Shown here piece by piece: positions 17,291 through 27,332 of a stretch of 64,000 nucleotides of DNA. This DNA is from Desulfobulbus propionicus (lineage in GTDB: Bacteria > Desulfobacterota > Desulfobulbia > Desulfobulbales > Desulfobulbaceae): NCBI GenBank assembly GCA_002746685.1, contig PDQK01000033.1, forward strand, positions 1 through 64,000, in the 5' to 3' direction. A model generated the notes under the pieces. That model had not been told where the DNA came from, searched no databases, and saw nothing but the letters and a program-made list of their open reading frames with translations. The translations under genes and the position numbers were made by a program. Every line of letters starts with the position of its first letter. The first letter of the stretch is position 1.

Positions 17291-18457
17291 ATGTCCTTGT
17301 GTATGCGTGGCCGTATCTATTCAGACCAAAAATGTCCTATCTGTTTTTCTACTTTTAAGCATCAAGATAGTAAGCGTGGTTTATTCTGTCCAAATCATCC
17401 TGATCAGCGAGCGCATAAGCGTTTTATAGTTCGGTTTGGTCGAAAAGTCCAAAAGCGTTTTTCTAACTATCTGGAAGCAGAGCGTTTTCTTGATGGCCTT
17501 CGCTATGAAGTAGATAAAGGAACATTTGATTATCGAGATTACCTTGGTAGTAACCCTCTTTCTTTTACCATTCTTTCTGATAAATGGTTAGAAATTAAAG
17601 AAAAACAGGTAAAGCCTGGAACTTATAAACATTTCCAAACGTATATTAAAACTGCTCAAAATTATTTTCAAAATACTAATGTTAAACAAATTCAATACGC
17701 TCAACTGGAAGATTTTATTGAATCATTAACCTGCGGTAACAAAACAAAACATAATTATTTATCATGTATCCATAATTTTTTTTCTTGGCTTTTTATCCGG
17801 AAAGAGATTTCTCATCTCCCTTCTTTTCCTTCCGTCAGTTTTGAACTTGGGCTTCGAAAAACGATTGATAAAGAAACTCAAATTTTGATTCTCGATGAAT
17901 TAAAAAGAATTTCTTGGAAAGTTAATCCTAAAATCTGGCTAGGTGTGAAATGGCTTTGCACGTATATTTCAATAAGACCTAATGAGCTTCGCCATATAAA
18001 AGAGTCTGATATTGACCTGAAACAAGGTTTAATTTTTATCCCTCATCCTAAAGAAAAAAGGCCAAAATTAGTTCCTCTTATCAATGAAGATATTGAACTT
18101 ATAAAAACTTTCCCGCCTTCTTTACCTCATCTGTATTTTTTCCGTCATCGTTCAGGATATCGAACAACCAAAGGAAAACAATTTGGTAAAGGATTACTTT
18201 ATAAATACTGGAGAAAGGCTTGTGAAAATTGCGGAATCAACGGTGTTGATTTATACGGTGGGACTCGCCATTCATCTGCCATGGCACTTCGCCAATTTGC
18301 TACCCCGGAACAAATTAAACGAGCTACGATGCATACTACAAATCGAGCTTTTGAGCGCTATTTTCAAATATCAAAAAATGAGCTTCAAGATTTGTACTCT
18401 CTGACGGGCAATGTACAACCAATGAACTACCATATCGATTCTAAAAACAAAAACTAA
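17291..18457 (+). CDS. int: Tyrosine recombinase/integrase
   Basis: 388 aa; [36 protein letters not shown]-terminal CPIC/CPNH; adjacent to tRNA-Pro. Confidence 0.9.
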   Translation: MSLCMRGRIYSDQKCPICFSTFKHQDSKRGLFCPNHPDQRAHKRFIVRFGRKVQKRFSNYLEAERFLDGLRYEVDKGTFDYRDYLGSNPLSFTILSDKWLEIKEKQVKPGTYKHFQTYIKTAQNYFQNTNVKQIQYAQLEDFIESLTCGNKTKHNYLSCIHNFFSWLFIRKEISHLPSFPSVSFELGLRKTIDKETQILILDELKRISWKVNPKIWLGVKWLCTYISIRPNELRHIKESDIDLKQGLIFIPHPKEKRPKLVPLINEDIELIKTFPPSLPHLYFFRHRSGYRTTKGKQFGKGLLYKYWRKACENCGINGVDLYGGTRHSSAMALRQFATPEQIKRATMHTTNRAFERYFQISKNELQDLYSLTGNVQPMNYHIDSKNKN

Positions 18458-18482
18458 ACCTTTGAATTTATTGTATATTTTT

Positions 18483-18559
18483 TGGTCGGGAAGAGAGGAT
18501 TCGAACCTCCGACCCCAGCGTCCCGAACGCTGTGCTCTACCAGACTGAGCCACTTCCCG
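18483..18559 (-). tRNA. tRNA-Pro(CGG)
   Basis: CGGGAAG/CTTCCCG acceptor stem, anticodon stem CAGCG-TTCGGGA-CGCTG, GGTTCGAATCC T-arm, encoded CCA. Confidence 0.95.
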
Positions 18560-18615
18560 AAAATTGATGATGGCAGAAATATGTTGAGTGTGTAAGCTTG
18601 TTGTGCTAAGAGTTT

Positions 18616-18888
18616 TTATTCTACAGCGTCAGAAAGCTTTGAACCGGGCTTGAATTTTGCCACAGTTTTTGCTGGAATATCGATCATTTCACCAGTGCGT
18701 GGGTTTTTGGCTTTACGTGCAGATCGCTTAGCAGTGGAAAAAGTACCAAAACCAACAAGTGTTACCTTATCTCCCTTGGCAAGAGCATCGGTAATAGACA
18801 TGAGCATTCCATTTAACGCTTTTTCAGCAGCGGCTTTACTGATATCAGCGGCTCCAGCCATGGATTCTACAAGTTCCTTTTTGTTCAT
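18616..18888 (-). CDS. hup: DNA-binding protein HU
   Basis: MNKKELVESMAGAADISKAAAEKAL...GFGTFSTAKRSARKAKNPRTGEMIDIPAKTVAKFKPG. Confidence 0.95.
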   Translation of the reverse strand: MNKKELVESMAGAADISKAAAEKALNGMLMSITDALAKGDKVTLVGFGTFSTAKRSARKAKNPRTGEMIDIPAKTVAKFKPGSKLSDAVE

Positions 18889-18965
18889 TCTTCCCTCCAA
18901 GAAGTTTTAACTTGGCTTCTACACTTAAGTTTATTCTTAAGTGGGCACCAGCGATGACGGTGGAA

Positions 18966-19013
18966 GTTAAATAAACTTTTGATTCTTTGTCAAAGGAAAA
19001 AAGTTTATTTAAC
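18966..19013. promoter_or_regulatory. Nested inverted repeat between larE and hup
   Basis: gttaaataaactttt...aaaagtttatttaac perfect 15-bp arms, with inner CTTTG-T-CAAAG. Confidence 0.6.
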
Positions 19014-19063
19014 CCTCTAAAGCTCCAGCGGAGCAGGCATACAGCAACGCATGCCCTTCAATA

Positions 19064-19870
19064 TTAGTGTCGCCCTACCATATTCAGGTACACATTTTGT
19101 ATTCCATTATTATGGAAAAACCGAACCATTGCCACTCGTATATCTTGATTCATCACAGCGGTTAAATCCTGTTCGCTCAGTTGTACATAGACGGTTTTAG
19201 GACTGTCTTTGTCCAGTCGGACGCGACATTGACTCAAACCAAACTGGAGGACACCGCGTTCAAATTGCTCGATTGTGCGTAACCTTTCCTCTGTAACGGG
19301 TAAGCCGTGGGGGATACGTGTGGCCAGACAGGACGCAGATGGAAGCTGCCAGGTTGTCAATTCCAAGTGACGGCTGCACTTACGAACCGCAGCTTTATCT
19401 AACCCAGCTTCAACCAAAGGGATTTTAACGCCCAGTTGGTTTATAGCACGAATTCCCGGCCGATTATTTTTCAAATCGTCGGTATTGGTACCATCCAGTA
19501 ATAGAGAAAATCCCTTTTTCTCCATCACCTCTTTAAATCGTTTATACATCCGCAGCTTACACTGGTAGCACCGCTCTTCGGAATTGACACAGAATTCTTT
19601 CCAGCTAAGCGGCTGTAAATCAACTATTTGGAGCTCTACGCCTTTGGTGTAGCCGTGAGCAGGCAGCCATTCCTGAACCCGCTGTTCATCTTCGGAAACG
19701 AGTAAGGAGGAAGAACCAAAAAGAATAAGCACATTGCCAGCACCAAGGCTATCCAGTGCGCATTTAACCAACAGGGAGCTGTCAACACCGCCAGAGAATG
19801 CGACTGCAACTCTGCCGTAATCTAACAGGATGGAATGGAGCTGCTCTAACTTTTTGGGGATGTGGACCAA
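19064..19870 (-). CDS. larE: ATP-dependent sacrificial sulfur transferase LarE
   Basis: VAFSGGVDSSLLVKCAL PP-loop, ERCYQCKLRMYKRF, PSASCLATRIPHG. Confidence 0.88.
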   Translation of the reverse strand: MVHIPKKLEQLHSILLDYGRVAVAFSGGVDSSLLVKCALDSLGAGNVLILFGSSSLLVSEDEQRVQEWLPAHGYTKGVELQIVDLQPLSWKEFCVNSEERCYQCKLRMYKRFKEVMEKKGFSLLLDGTNTDDLKNNRPGIRAINQLGVKIPLVEAGLDKAAVRKCSRHLELTTWQLPSASCLATRIPHGLPVTEERLRTIEQFERGVLQFGLSQCRVRLDKDSPKTVYVQLSEQDLTAVMNQDIRVAMVRFFHNNGIQNVYLNMVGRH

Positions 19871-20031
19871 CCAGGCGCCCTCACGTTAATGGTGTACTGC
19901 GTTTGCCTAACCAAATAATGCAGCAAATAAACAGCCTGTGCAACCATTTTCAATTTTTTCTTTCAAACCAAACCCAAATATTTTACGCTCTACTTTTCCG
20001 CTTATCCAGTACTTTTCCCCCAACACAGCAG

Positions 20032-21144
20032 ATGAGAAAGATGAAGGATAAAACCAGTATAGTTCAAGTTCGTGACAAGATAGATGAGATAGATGATACC
20101 ATATTGGAGCTTTTAAAAGAACGGCTGGACTGCGCCCGCTCCATTGGCAAGCTCAAAGATGAGACCAGGCGTGCCAAGTGGGACCCGCAACGAGAGCTGG
20201 AAATATATAATCGGCTCAAGCAGAAAAACGAGAACATTTTTCCATACAAGGCGCTTCATTCGATTTTTCATGAGATTATTACCACCTGTCGTCTTTCCCA
20301 GCGTAAAGCCATTGTGGCCTACCTGGGGCCGGAAGCAACCTTTACCCATCAGGCAGGGGTTACATACTTCGGGCAAACAGCAGAATACCGACCACATGAA
20401 TCTATTGCAGAAGTTTTCCAGGAGGTGGAAAAAGAACGGGTGCAATATGGAATTGTACCGGTTGAAAATTCCATTGAAGGTGCCGTCACATCGAGTCTGG
20501 ATTCGTTTTTCAACTATCGGGTTCAGATATGTGGTGAGATTCAGCTCCCCATAACCCATAATCTGGTTTGTCGTTCAGGGAACCTTGAAGATATCCAGAC
20601 CGTTGCCTCCCACTCTCAAGGACTTGCCCAGTGCCGTGAGTGGCTGCGTAAAAATATTCCTGATATTGCAACACTTCCTGTTTTTTCTACCGGTGTAGCT
20701 GCAAATATGGCTGCTAACAATCCAAGTGTTGGAGCTATTGCCAGCAGCCTGGCAGTAACAGAGTATGACTTGCAGGTTGTTGTCAAAGGGATTGAGGATT
20801 ATCAGGGGAACACCACAAGGTTTTTGGTACTGGGGAAAAAATCACCCAAAAAGAGTGGTGCAGACAAAACTTCTGTTTTGCTGGGGCTTATTAACCGCCC
20901 AGGAGCTCTCAATGAGGTGCTCACGATTTTATCTGCCAAAAATATTGACCTGGCTAAAATCGAGTCCAGGCCAACCAAAGGCAAACAATGGAAATATCTT
21001 TTTTTCCTTGATATGATTGGACATATGGACGATCCGGTAATCCAGGAGGCGTGCAACATCCTCAAAAAAATGTGTGCCTACTTTGAATGGTTGGGCTCTT
21101 ATCCCAGGGCAGATAATCTGGATTCCAATGGCAATAACGTCTAA
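20032..21144 (+). CDS. pheA: Bifunctional chorismate mutase/prephenate dehydratase
   Basis: N-terminal chorismate mutase (IDEIDDTILELLKERLDCARSIGKLK), YLGPEATFTHQA, GIVPVENSIEGAV, ESRPTKGKQWKYLFFLD. Confidence 0.93.
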   Translation: MRKMKDKTSIVQVRDKIDEIDDTILELLKERLDCARSIGKLKDETRRAKWDPQRELEIYNRLKQKNENIFPYKALHSIFHEIITTCRLSQRKAIVAYLGPEATFTHQAGVTYFGQTAEYRPHESIAEVFQEVEKERVQYGIVPVENSIEGAVTSSLDSFFNYRVQICGEIQLPITHNLVCRSGNLEDIQTVASHSQGLAQCREWLRKNIPDIATLPVFSTGVAANMAANNPSVGAIASSLAVTEYDLQVVVKGIEDYQGNTTRFLVLGKKSPKKSGADKTSVLLGLINRPGALNEVLTILSAKNIDLAKIESRPTKGKQWKYLFFLDMIGHMDDPVIQEACNILKKMCAYFEWLGSYPRADNLDSNGNNV

Positions 21145-21187
21145 GCAACAATAACAATTTATCTCCATTTTTGATCGTGTTTCACTC

Positions 21188-23026
21188 ATGGTTCCCATTC
21201 TAAGCTGTAAGGGCTTGAGCAAGGCATTTGGTGCTCAAACCCTTTTTTCCAACATTACCCTAAATCTTCACCCTGGTGATAAAACTGGACTCATTGGTGC
21301 CAATGGCTCAGGAAAATCTACCTTATTAAAAATCTGTTGTGGCTTGGCAGAACCTGACCAAGGGGAAGTCTTTACCCCCAAGCACACCCAGGTAAGTTAT
21401 GTGCCTCAGCAGGACAGCTTTATTGAAGAGTTGAACTGTGTGGACAACCTCTACCAGAGTGTAAAAGACCTGGAGCTTGAAGATGCTGAGCGGTACAACC
21501 GCATTTACGCGGTGTTAAGTCGAGCAGAATTTAAAGATCATACCACGCCGGTTGCCCAGCTCTCTGGAGGATGGAGGAAACGCCTTGCCATTTGCCGTGG
21601 GTTAGTTACGCACCCTGATGTCATGATAATGGACGAGCCAACAAATCACCTGGACATTGAGGGTATCCTGTGGCTGGAGAAAATGCTTGCGGCCACCCTC
21701 CCCGAAAGCCCCAGCGCCATTTTTTTAGTCAGCCATGACCGCCGATTTCTGGAAAATACGGTCAACCGCATTGTCGAAATTGGCTCCATTTATCCGGAAG
21801 GTTTTTTTGAGGTTAAAGGGCAGTATTCAGATTTTCTAGAAAAAAAGGCTGCGTTTCTTGCTCAGCAGCAGCATCTGGAAGAAAGGCTTGCCAACAAGGT
21901 TCGCCGAGAAACCGAGTGGCTGCGGCGTGGCCCCAAAGCTCGTACAACCAAGGCCAAGTATCGCATTGATGAGGCAGGCAGACTCCAGGAGGAGCTGTCC
22001 TCGGTTCGGACTCGAAACCGTTCAACAGGTGCAGTGGGCATTCAGTTTGACTCTACAAGCAGGAAAACCAAACAACTTTTAGTCGGAAAAGGGTTAAGCA
22101 AAGCCTTTGATGACAACACCATCTTCAGTGACCTGGATATCATCCTTTCACCCGGTTCCCGGCTTGGTGTACTTGGGCGAAATGGGACAGGGAAGTCCAC
22201 CCTGATGCAGATTCTGGCTGCGGCTGGAAGTGATAGCGGAGCAAAACCAGATAGCGGCACCATTAAGGTTGCTGAAAACCTTACTATTGTCAGTTTTGAT
22301 CAGCGCAGGGAACAGCTTGACCTGGACACCACCCTGAAACGCGCCCTGGCACCGGATGGCGATTCCGTTGTCTATCAAGGACGTACGGTCCATGTTGTTT
22401 CGTGGGCTAAACGGTTCCTGTTCCGACCTGATCAACTGGACACCCCGGTGAGCCGGTTGTCCGGTGGAGAACAGGCACGGATTCTTATTGCCCGTTTGAT
22501 GCTCAGGCCAGCCGATATCCTACTGCTTGATGAGCCAACCAATGACCTGGACATACCTTCACTGGATGTATTGGAAGAGAGTCTGCGTGAGTTTCGAGGG
22601 GCATTGGTGCTGGTCAGTCATGACCGTTTCATGCTGGATCAAATCTGCACCATGGTGCTTGGATTTAGTGGCAGCGGTCAAACAGATTACTTTGCTGATT
22701 ACGAGCAATGGCTCCAGGTACTGGAGCAAAAAAAAGCTGAGAAAACCAGCAATAAACCGGTCAAAAAAGCTTTACCTCCAAAACCTGCTTCTCCTAAGCC
22801 CGGTAAGCTTTCCTACATGGATCAACGCGAGTATGATCAACTCGAAGATATTATAATGGAGAAAGAAACCCGCATCCAAGCATTGCAGGAACTTATGACT
22901 TCTGATGAGGCTACCTCCGATGCAACACTGCTGGAAGAGTATTGGAAAGAGCAGCAAACCCTGCAAGAAGAGGTGGAGCACCATTATGCCAGATGGGATG
23001 AGCTGGAAACGTTAAAAAACGGGTAA
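21188..23026 (+). CDS. uup: ABC-F family ATPase (Uup-like)
   Basis: Two ATPase domains (GANGSGKSTLLK, GRNGTGKSTLMQ), C-terminal coiled coil. Confidence 0.88.
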   Translation: MVPILSCKGLSKAFGAQTLFSNITLNLHPGDKTGLIGANGSGKSTLLKICCGLAEPDQGEVFTPKHTQVSYVPQQDSFIEELNCVDNLYQSVKDLELEDAERYNRIYAVLSRAEFKDHTTPVAQLSGGWRKRLAICRGLVTHPDVMIMDEPTNHLDIEGILWLEKMLAATLPESPSAIFLVSHDRRFLENTVNRIVEIGSIYPEGFFEVKGQYSDFLEKKAAFLAQQQHLEERLANKVRRETEWLRRGPKARTTKAKYRIDEAGRLQEELSSVRTRNRSTGAVGIQFDSTSRKTKQLLVGKGLSKAFDDNTIFSDLDIILSPGSRLGVLGRNGTGKSTLMQILAAAGSDSGAKPDSGTIKVAENLTIVSFDQRREQLDLDTTLKRALAPDGDSVVYQGRTVHVVSWAKRFLFRPDQLDTPVSRLSGGEQARILIARLMLRPADILLLDEPTNDLDIPSLDVLEESLREFRGALVLVSHDRFMLDQICTMVLGFSGSGQTDYFADYEQWLQVLEQKKAEKTSNKPVKKALPPKPASPKPGKLSYMDQREYDQLEDIIMEKETRIQALQELMTSDEATSDATLLEEYWKEQQTLQEEVEHHYARWDELETLKNG

Positions 23027-23155
23027 TCTTGGAGTAGCACCCTCTCTGCTCGCAATCTCGTTGACACCCAGAAGCTTTTTTAATATATCAGGTGGCGTTG
23101 ACCAAACGCGTGATTTCCATCACTTTGTAATCATTTCCACTGAATAGGTGAATCA

Positions 23156-23902
23156 ATGAAAAAAGTAACTGCACTTCTGGCAAGCTTGTTCCTGGTAGCA
23201 TTCTGCAACACTTCTTTTGCAGCCACAAAACTCGTTAACGGTATTGATGCCAACTTTCCTCCATTTGCTTATGTGGATAAAACCGGTAAACCAAGCGGCT
23301 TTGATGTTGAAGCCATGGACTGGATAGCCAAAGAAATTGGCGTAGAAGTAACCCATCAACCAATCGAGTGGGACGGGATTATTACAGCTCTGCTGACCAA
23401 GAAAATTGATATGATTGCCTCTGGTATGTCCATCACCGAAGAACGTGCCAAAAAAGTGAATTTTTCCATACCGTACTGGGTGATCAAGCAGGTAATGGTC
23501 ACCAAAAAAGGTTCTCCATTAACCATCGAAGATATCATGAAAGGTGGTAAAACTGTCGGTGTGCAGCAGGGAACATCTGAAGCAAAATTTTTAAAAGAAG
23601 AAGCTGCAAAGCAAGGCTGGAACTTCAAGCTCCGCTACTACAACTCTTCTCCTCTTGCGGTTGAAGATCTGTTAAATGGCCGAATTGATGCCGCTGCCAT
23701 GGATGATGCTCCAGCCCATGACGCTGTTTCCAAGAAAGACGTGCAAATTCTTGGCACCTTTGGCATGCACGAAGAAGATTTTGGCTATGCTGTGCGTAAG
23801 GAGGATAAAGAACTGCTGGATAAAGTGAATGCAGCGCTGAAAAAGCTCATGGCTTCTCCCAAATGGGACGAGTTGGCTAAGAAATATGAGCTGAAAAAAT
23901 AA
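23156..23902 (+). CDS. Amino-acid ABC transporter substrate-binding protein
   Basis: Signal peptide; GFDVEAMDWIAKEIGVEV, GVQQGTSEAKFLKEEAA. Confidence 0.9.
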   Translation: MKKVTALLASLFLVAFCNTSFAATKLVNGIDANFPPFAYVDKTGKPSGFDVEAMDWIAKEIGVEVTHQPIEWDGIITALLTKKIDMIASGMSITEERAKKVNFSIPYWVIKQVMVTKKGSPLTIEDIMKGGKTVGVQQGTSEAKFLKEEAAKQGWNFKLRYYNSSPLAVEDLLNGRIDAAAMDDAPAHDAVSKKDVQILGTFGMHEEDFGYAVRKEDKELLDKVNAALKKLMASPKWDELAKKYELKK

Positions 23903-23929
23903 GCAGCAAACAAGAGCATTGTACCTGAC

Positions 23930-23974
23930 AGGGAATGGGTGAATACGGTATTGTCCGTGTTCGCCCATTCCCTT
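23930..23974 (+). terminator. Hairpin between the binding-protein and permease genes (attenuator/terminator)
   Basis: agggaatgggtgaatacgg...ccgtgttcgcccattccctttt. Confidence 0.65.
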
Positions 23975-24009
23975 TTCTACCGACCTGCTGTTAAACCACT
24001 AAAACTACC

Positions 24010-24693
24010 ATGCCTTCATCCATAACTGTCATTTTTGATTCCTTTCCCTACCTGCTTCAAGGTTCACTGAACACTGCAGGTATAGTGTTTGGAGCGATGT
24101 TTCTTGGCCTCATTATCGGGATATTCGTCTCCGTAGGTATGGTGTACGGAAACAGACTTGTCCAGGTTCTGCTTGATACCTATGTGTGGTTTTTTCGTGG
24201 TGTACCGGTTATTGTACAGCTCTTTTTATTTTACTTTGGTCTTTTTACCTTCCTGGATTTGAAATTCAGTGCCTTTACCTCGGTTACCATTATTCTTGGC
24301 TGCACCACCGGCGCTTATCAGGCCAATATTTTTAAGGGTGCCATTTTAAGCTTGCCCAAAGGACAGTTTAAAGCGGCCAGTGCGTTGGGGATGACCAATT
24401 CGCAAGCGGTCCGGTCCATCATCATGCCCCAGGTACTGCGAATGTCTATCCCTGCCTGGTCAAATGAGTACTCGATAATCTTAAAAGATTCTGCTCTGGC
24501 CTTTGTTATCGGTGCACCTGAAATCATGGCCAGAACCCAGTTTGTGGCGTCTCGAACCTACCAGCACCTGTCACTGTATATTGCTGCAGGCATTTTATAT
24601 TTTATCCTCACCTGGGCAGGTGTGTACCTGCTCGATAAACTGTACAAGGCTGTCCGAATACCCGGATATTCTTATCAAGGCATGCAAGAATGA
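24010..24693 (+). CDS. Amino-acid ABC transporter permease
   Basis: HisM-type permease: TYVWFFRGVPVIVQLFLFYFGLF, EYSIILKDSALAFVIG. Confidence 0.9.
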   Translation: MPSSITVIFDSFPYLLQGSLNTAGIVFGAMFLGLIIGIFVSVGMVYGNRLVQVLLDTYVWFFRGVPVIVQLFLFYFGLFTFLDLKFSAFTSVTIILGCTTGAYQANIFKGAILSLPKGQFKAASALGMTNSQAVRSIIMPQVLRMSIPAWSNEYSIILKDSALAFVIGAPEIMARTQFVASRTYQHLSLYIAAGILYFILTWAGVYLLDKLYKAVRIPGYSYQGMQE

Positions 24694-25451
24694 CTTCCAG
24701 TTCCCCGATCCTCAAAGTAACAGATATTCAAAAATCCTTTAACGGCAACTCCATCTTAAAAGGAGTGAGTATTGAGCTGAACAAAGGTGAGATAATCATT
24801 TTGATTGGCCCCTCCGGCGGCGGCAAAAGCACCTTGCTCCAGTGTATCAACTGTCTGGTTATTCCTGATGGCGGCACCATAGAGCTTGAGGGCCAACAGA
24901 TTGATTTTGGTAACAAAACCGATCTCTATCAGCTGAGACAGGACGTTGGAATGATCTTTCAGGATTTCAATCTGTTTGACCATCTCACTGCCCTTGATAA
25001 TATTACCATTGCTTTGCGTAAGGTAAAAAAAATCGACAAAAATGAAGCAGAGCGACGGGCCAGGGAAGAGCTTGAGCAAGTAGGGCTTGCAGACAAGGCT
25101 GACCTCTACCCTGCCCAGCTTTCAGGCGGACAAAAACAACGGGTAGCCATTGCCCGTGCTCTGGCCATGGATCCTAAAATTTTGCTCCTTGATGAGCCCA
25201 CTTCAGCACTTGATCCTGATCTGATTGGTGAGGTAATCAGTGTTATCAAAACCCTTGCTAAAAAAGGCATGACCATGATCATGGCTACCCACCAGATTAG
25301 TCTTATTTCTACCCTGGCAAACCATATTTTATTTATGGAATACGGTGCTATTGTGGAGGCAGGTTCCCCAGAGGAGCTGCTTGCATCCACGGTGAGCAAC
25401 AAAACCAAAGGGTTTTGTGACCGCTTAAATGAGCTTACTGTCGGGGAATAG
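24690..25451 (+). CDS. Amino-acid ABC transporter ATP-binding protein
   Basis: GPSGGGKSTLLQCIN, LSGGQKQRVAIARALAMDPKILLLDEPTSALDP. Confidence 0.93.
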   Translation: MTSSSPILKVTDIQKSFNGNSILKGVSIELNKGEIIILIGPSGGGKSTLLQCINCLVIPDGGTIELEGQQIDFGNKTDLYQLRQDVGMIFQDFNLFDHLTALDNITIALRKVKKIDKNEAERRAREELEQVGLADKADLYPAQLSGGQKQRVAIARALAMDPKILLLDEPTSALDPDLIGEVISVIKTLAKKGMTMIMATHQISLISTLANHILFMEYGAIVEAGSPEELLASTVSNKTKGFCDRLNELTVGE

Positions 25452-25456
25452 ATATC

Positions 25457-26122
25457 GTGGAATTTTCACCTTTTTACCAGGAGCTGATCACCAGCCTTAA
25501 TCGCGGCGTGCTCATGTCCGTGGCCTTGATTGTGCCTTCTTCCATAGGTGGAGTGCTTATCGGTATCGGTGCTGGTTGTGTTCGCGCCTTTGGCAATAAA
25601 CCTGCCCGTGTTGCAGCGAACTCTTATGCAGCGCTTTTTCGGGGTACTCCACTGGTTGTGCAACTCTTTGTTCTCTATTTTGGACTACCCAATATTGGTA
25701 TTTATCTCTCCCCTTATGTTGCTGCGGTGGTTGGTTTTATCCTCTGTTCCGGAGCCTATCAATCGGAATATGTACGCGGAGCCTTACTTTCTATTAAAAG
25801 AGGGCAATATGCCGGGGCTCAGGCGCTTGGTATGACCCGTTTTCAAACCATATTCTGGATTATCATTCCCCAGGCAGTTCGACGAGCCATTCACGGTTGT
25901 GGCAACGAGATCATTTACCTTATCAAGTACTCATCCCTGGCCTATATCGTGACCTGCATGGAACTCACCGGTGAGGGCAAAACCATTGCCACTGAATATT
26001 TCAGATTCACCGAAGTATTTATGATCATTGGTATTTATTACCTGGTCTTAGTCACCATTGCCGGGTTTATCTTAAAACGGATTGAAAAGTATCTTTATAT
26101 CCCAGGTTTTGGGCATAAGTAA
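25457..26122 (+). CDS. Amino-acid ABC transporter permease
   Basis: AALFRGTPLVVQLFVLYFGLP, GCGNEIIYLIKYSSLAY. Confidence 0.9.
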   Translation: MEFSPFYQELITSLNRGVLMSVALIVPSSIGGVLIGIGAGCVRAFGNKPARVAANSYAALFRGTPLVVQLFVLYFGLPNIGIYLSPYVAAVVGFILCSGAYQSEYVRGALLSIKRGQYAGAQALGMTRFQTIFWIIIPQAVRRAIHGCGNEIIYLIKYSSLAYIVTCMELTGEGKTIATEYFRFTEVFMIIGIYYLVLVTIAGFILKRIEKYLYIPGFGHK

Positions 26123-26159
26123 GCCGCTTTAGTACACTTATAACCAACGTAACACTTTC

Positions 26160-27332
26160 ATGGCATCTCCCATTAGTCCCAGCAACAGAGTTTGCGCCAT
26201 TGCTCCGTCTGCAACCAAAATCATGGCAGAGCAAGCAGCAAAACACCCAAACCCGGTATCCCTAGGCCAAGGTGTTCCAGGCTTTACAACGCCTCATCAT
26301 ATAATTGCAGCTGTCAAGGATGCTCTTCAGAACAAACCTGAGAGTTGCGTGTACACCCTTCAAAATGGTCTGTTCGAGCTTCGCCAGGCCCTTGCACGCC
26401 AGCTAAAAAAGGAAAAAGGCGTCGAGATCGACCCTGAAACAGAGATATGCATTACGGTTGGAGCCATGGAAGGCTTACTGGATGCCCTTTTTGCCGTTAC
26501 TGACCCTGGTGATGAAGTATTGCTCCCCTCCCCCACCTACGCTTCCTACACAGAACAGGTGTTGTTGGCCAACGCTTGTCCAGTTTTTGTCCCCCTTGAT
26601 AACCAGTGGCAGCTTGATTTTCAAGCACTGGAGCAAGCAATTACAGCCAGGACAAAAGCTCTGATGTTGTGCAACCCAGGCAACCCCACAGGAAATGTGT
26701 ATGGAGCTGAGCAACTTGAACAGCTTTGTTGTTTCGCCTTAGCCAACAACCTGGTACTCGTCCTTGATGAAGCCTATGATTATCTGGTGTATGACCAAAC
26801 GGCCTTGCTTAATCCGTTAAGCAAACCAGCATACAAAAAGGTCGTTATCAGCGTTGGGTCACTTTCAAAAAAATATTGTCTTACTGGTTTTCGTGTAGGT
26901 TGGGTCGCTGCAGACCAACAATGGATGGAACACATAGCCAAGGTCCACGATGCGACAACTATCTGCGCTCCGACCCCTTCGCAATACGCAGCCCTGGCAG
27001 CACTGGAAGGTGATCAGCAATGGATAGCAGACTGTTGCCGGGAAATGGAGCAACGAAAAGAGCTCTGTTGCAGGCGAATGGATAAATTATCAGATTACTT
27101 TAGCTATGTGGAACCACAAGGTGCCTTTTATTTGATGGCGAAATATCTCTTTAGTCGGAAAGCATCAGATATCATTGCAGCAAAACTCTTAGCTGAAACA
27201 GGCGTTATAACTGTCCCTGGCGGATCCTATGGTGCAGGAGGCGAAGGACACCTCCGCATCTCTTTTGGTGGCAGTGAGAAGCTTATCAACGAAGCCTTTA
27301 ATCGCATCGAGAGGTGGCTGAGTACATTGTAA
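26160..27332 (+). CDS. PLP-dependent class I/II aminotransferase
   Basis: LCNPGNPTGNVYGAEQL, VGSLSKKYCLTGFRVGW. Confidence 0.9.
   Translation: MASPISPSNRVCAIAPSATKIMAEQAAKHPNPVSLGQGVPGFTTPHHIIAAVKDALQNKPESCVYTLQNGLFELRQALARQLKKEKGVEIDPETEICITVGAMEGLLDALFAVTDPGDEVLLPSPTYASYTEQVLLANACPVFVPLDNQWQLDFQALEQAITARTKALMLCNPGNPTGNVYGAEQLEQLCCFALANNLVLVLDEAYDYLVYDQTALLNPLSKPAYKKVVISVGSLSKKYCLTGFRVGWVAADQQWMEHIAKVHDATTICAPTPSQYAALAALEGDQQWIADCCREMEQRKELCCRRMDKLSDYFSYVEPQGAFYLMAKYLFSRKASDIIAAKLLAETGVITVPGGSYGAGGEGHLRISFGGSEKLINEAFNRIERWLSTL

Larger units (their letters stand above)
9411..18509. mobile_element. Integrated inovirus (filamentous phage) prophage at tRNA-Pro(CGG)
   Basis: 27-bp direct repeat (9411-9437 and 18483-18509) matching the tRNA 3' end; integrase adjacent to the intact tRNA; Zot-like ATPase, coat-like small ORFs, pIII/pVI-like ORFs, ssDNA-binding and Rep genes. 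Confidence 0.9.
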
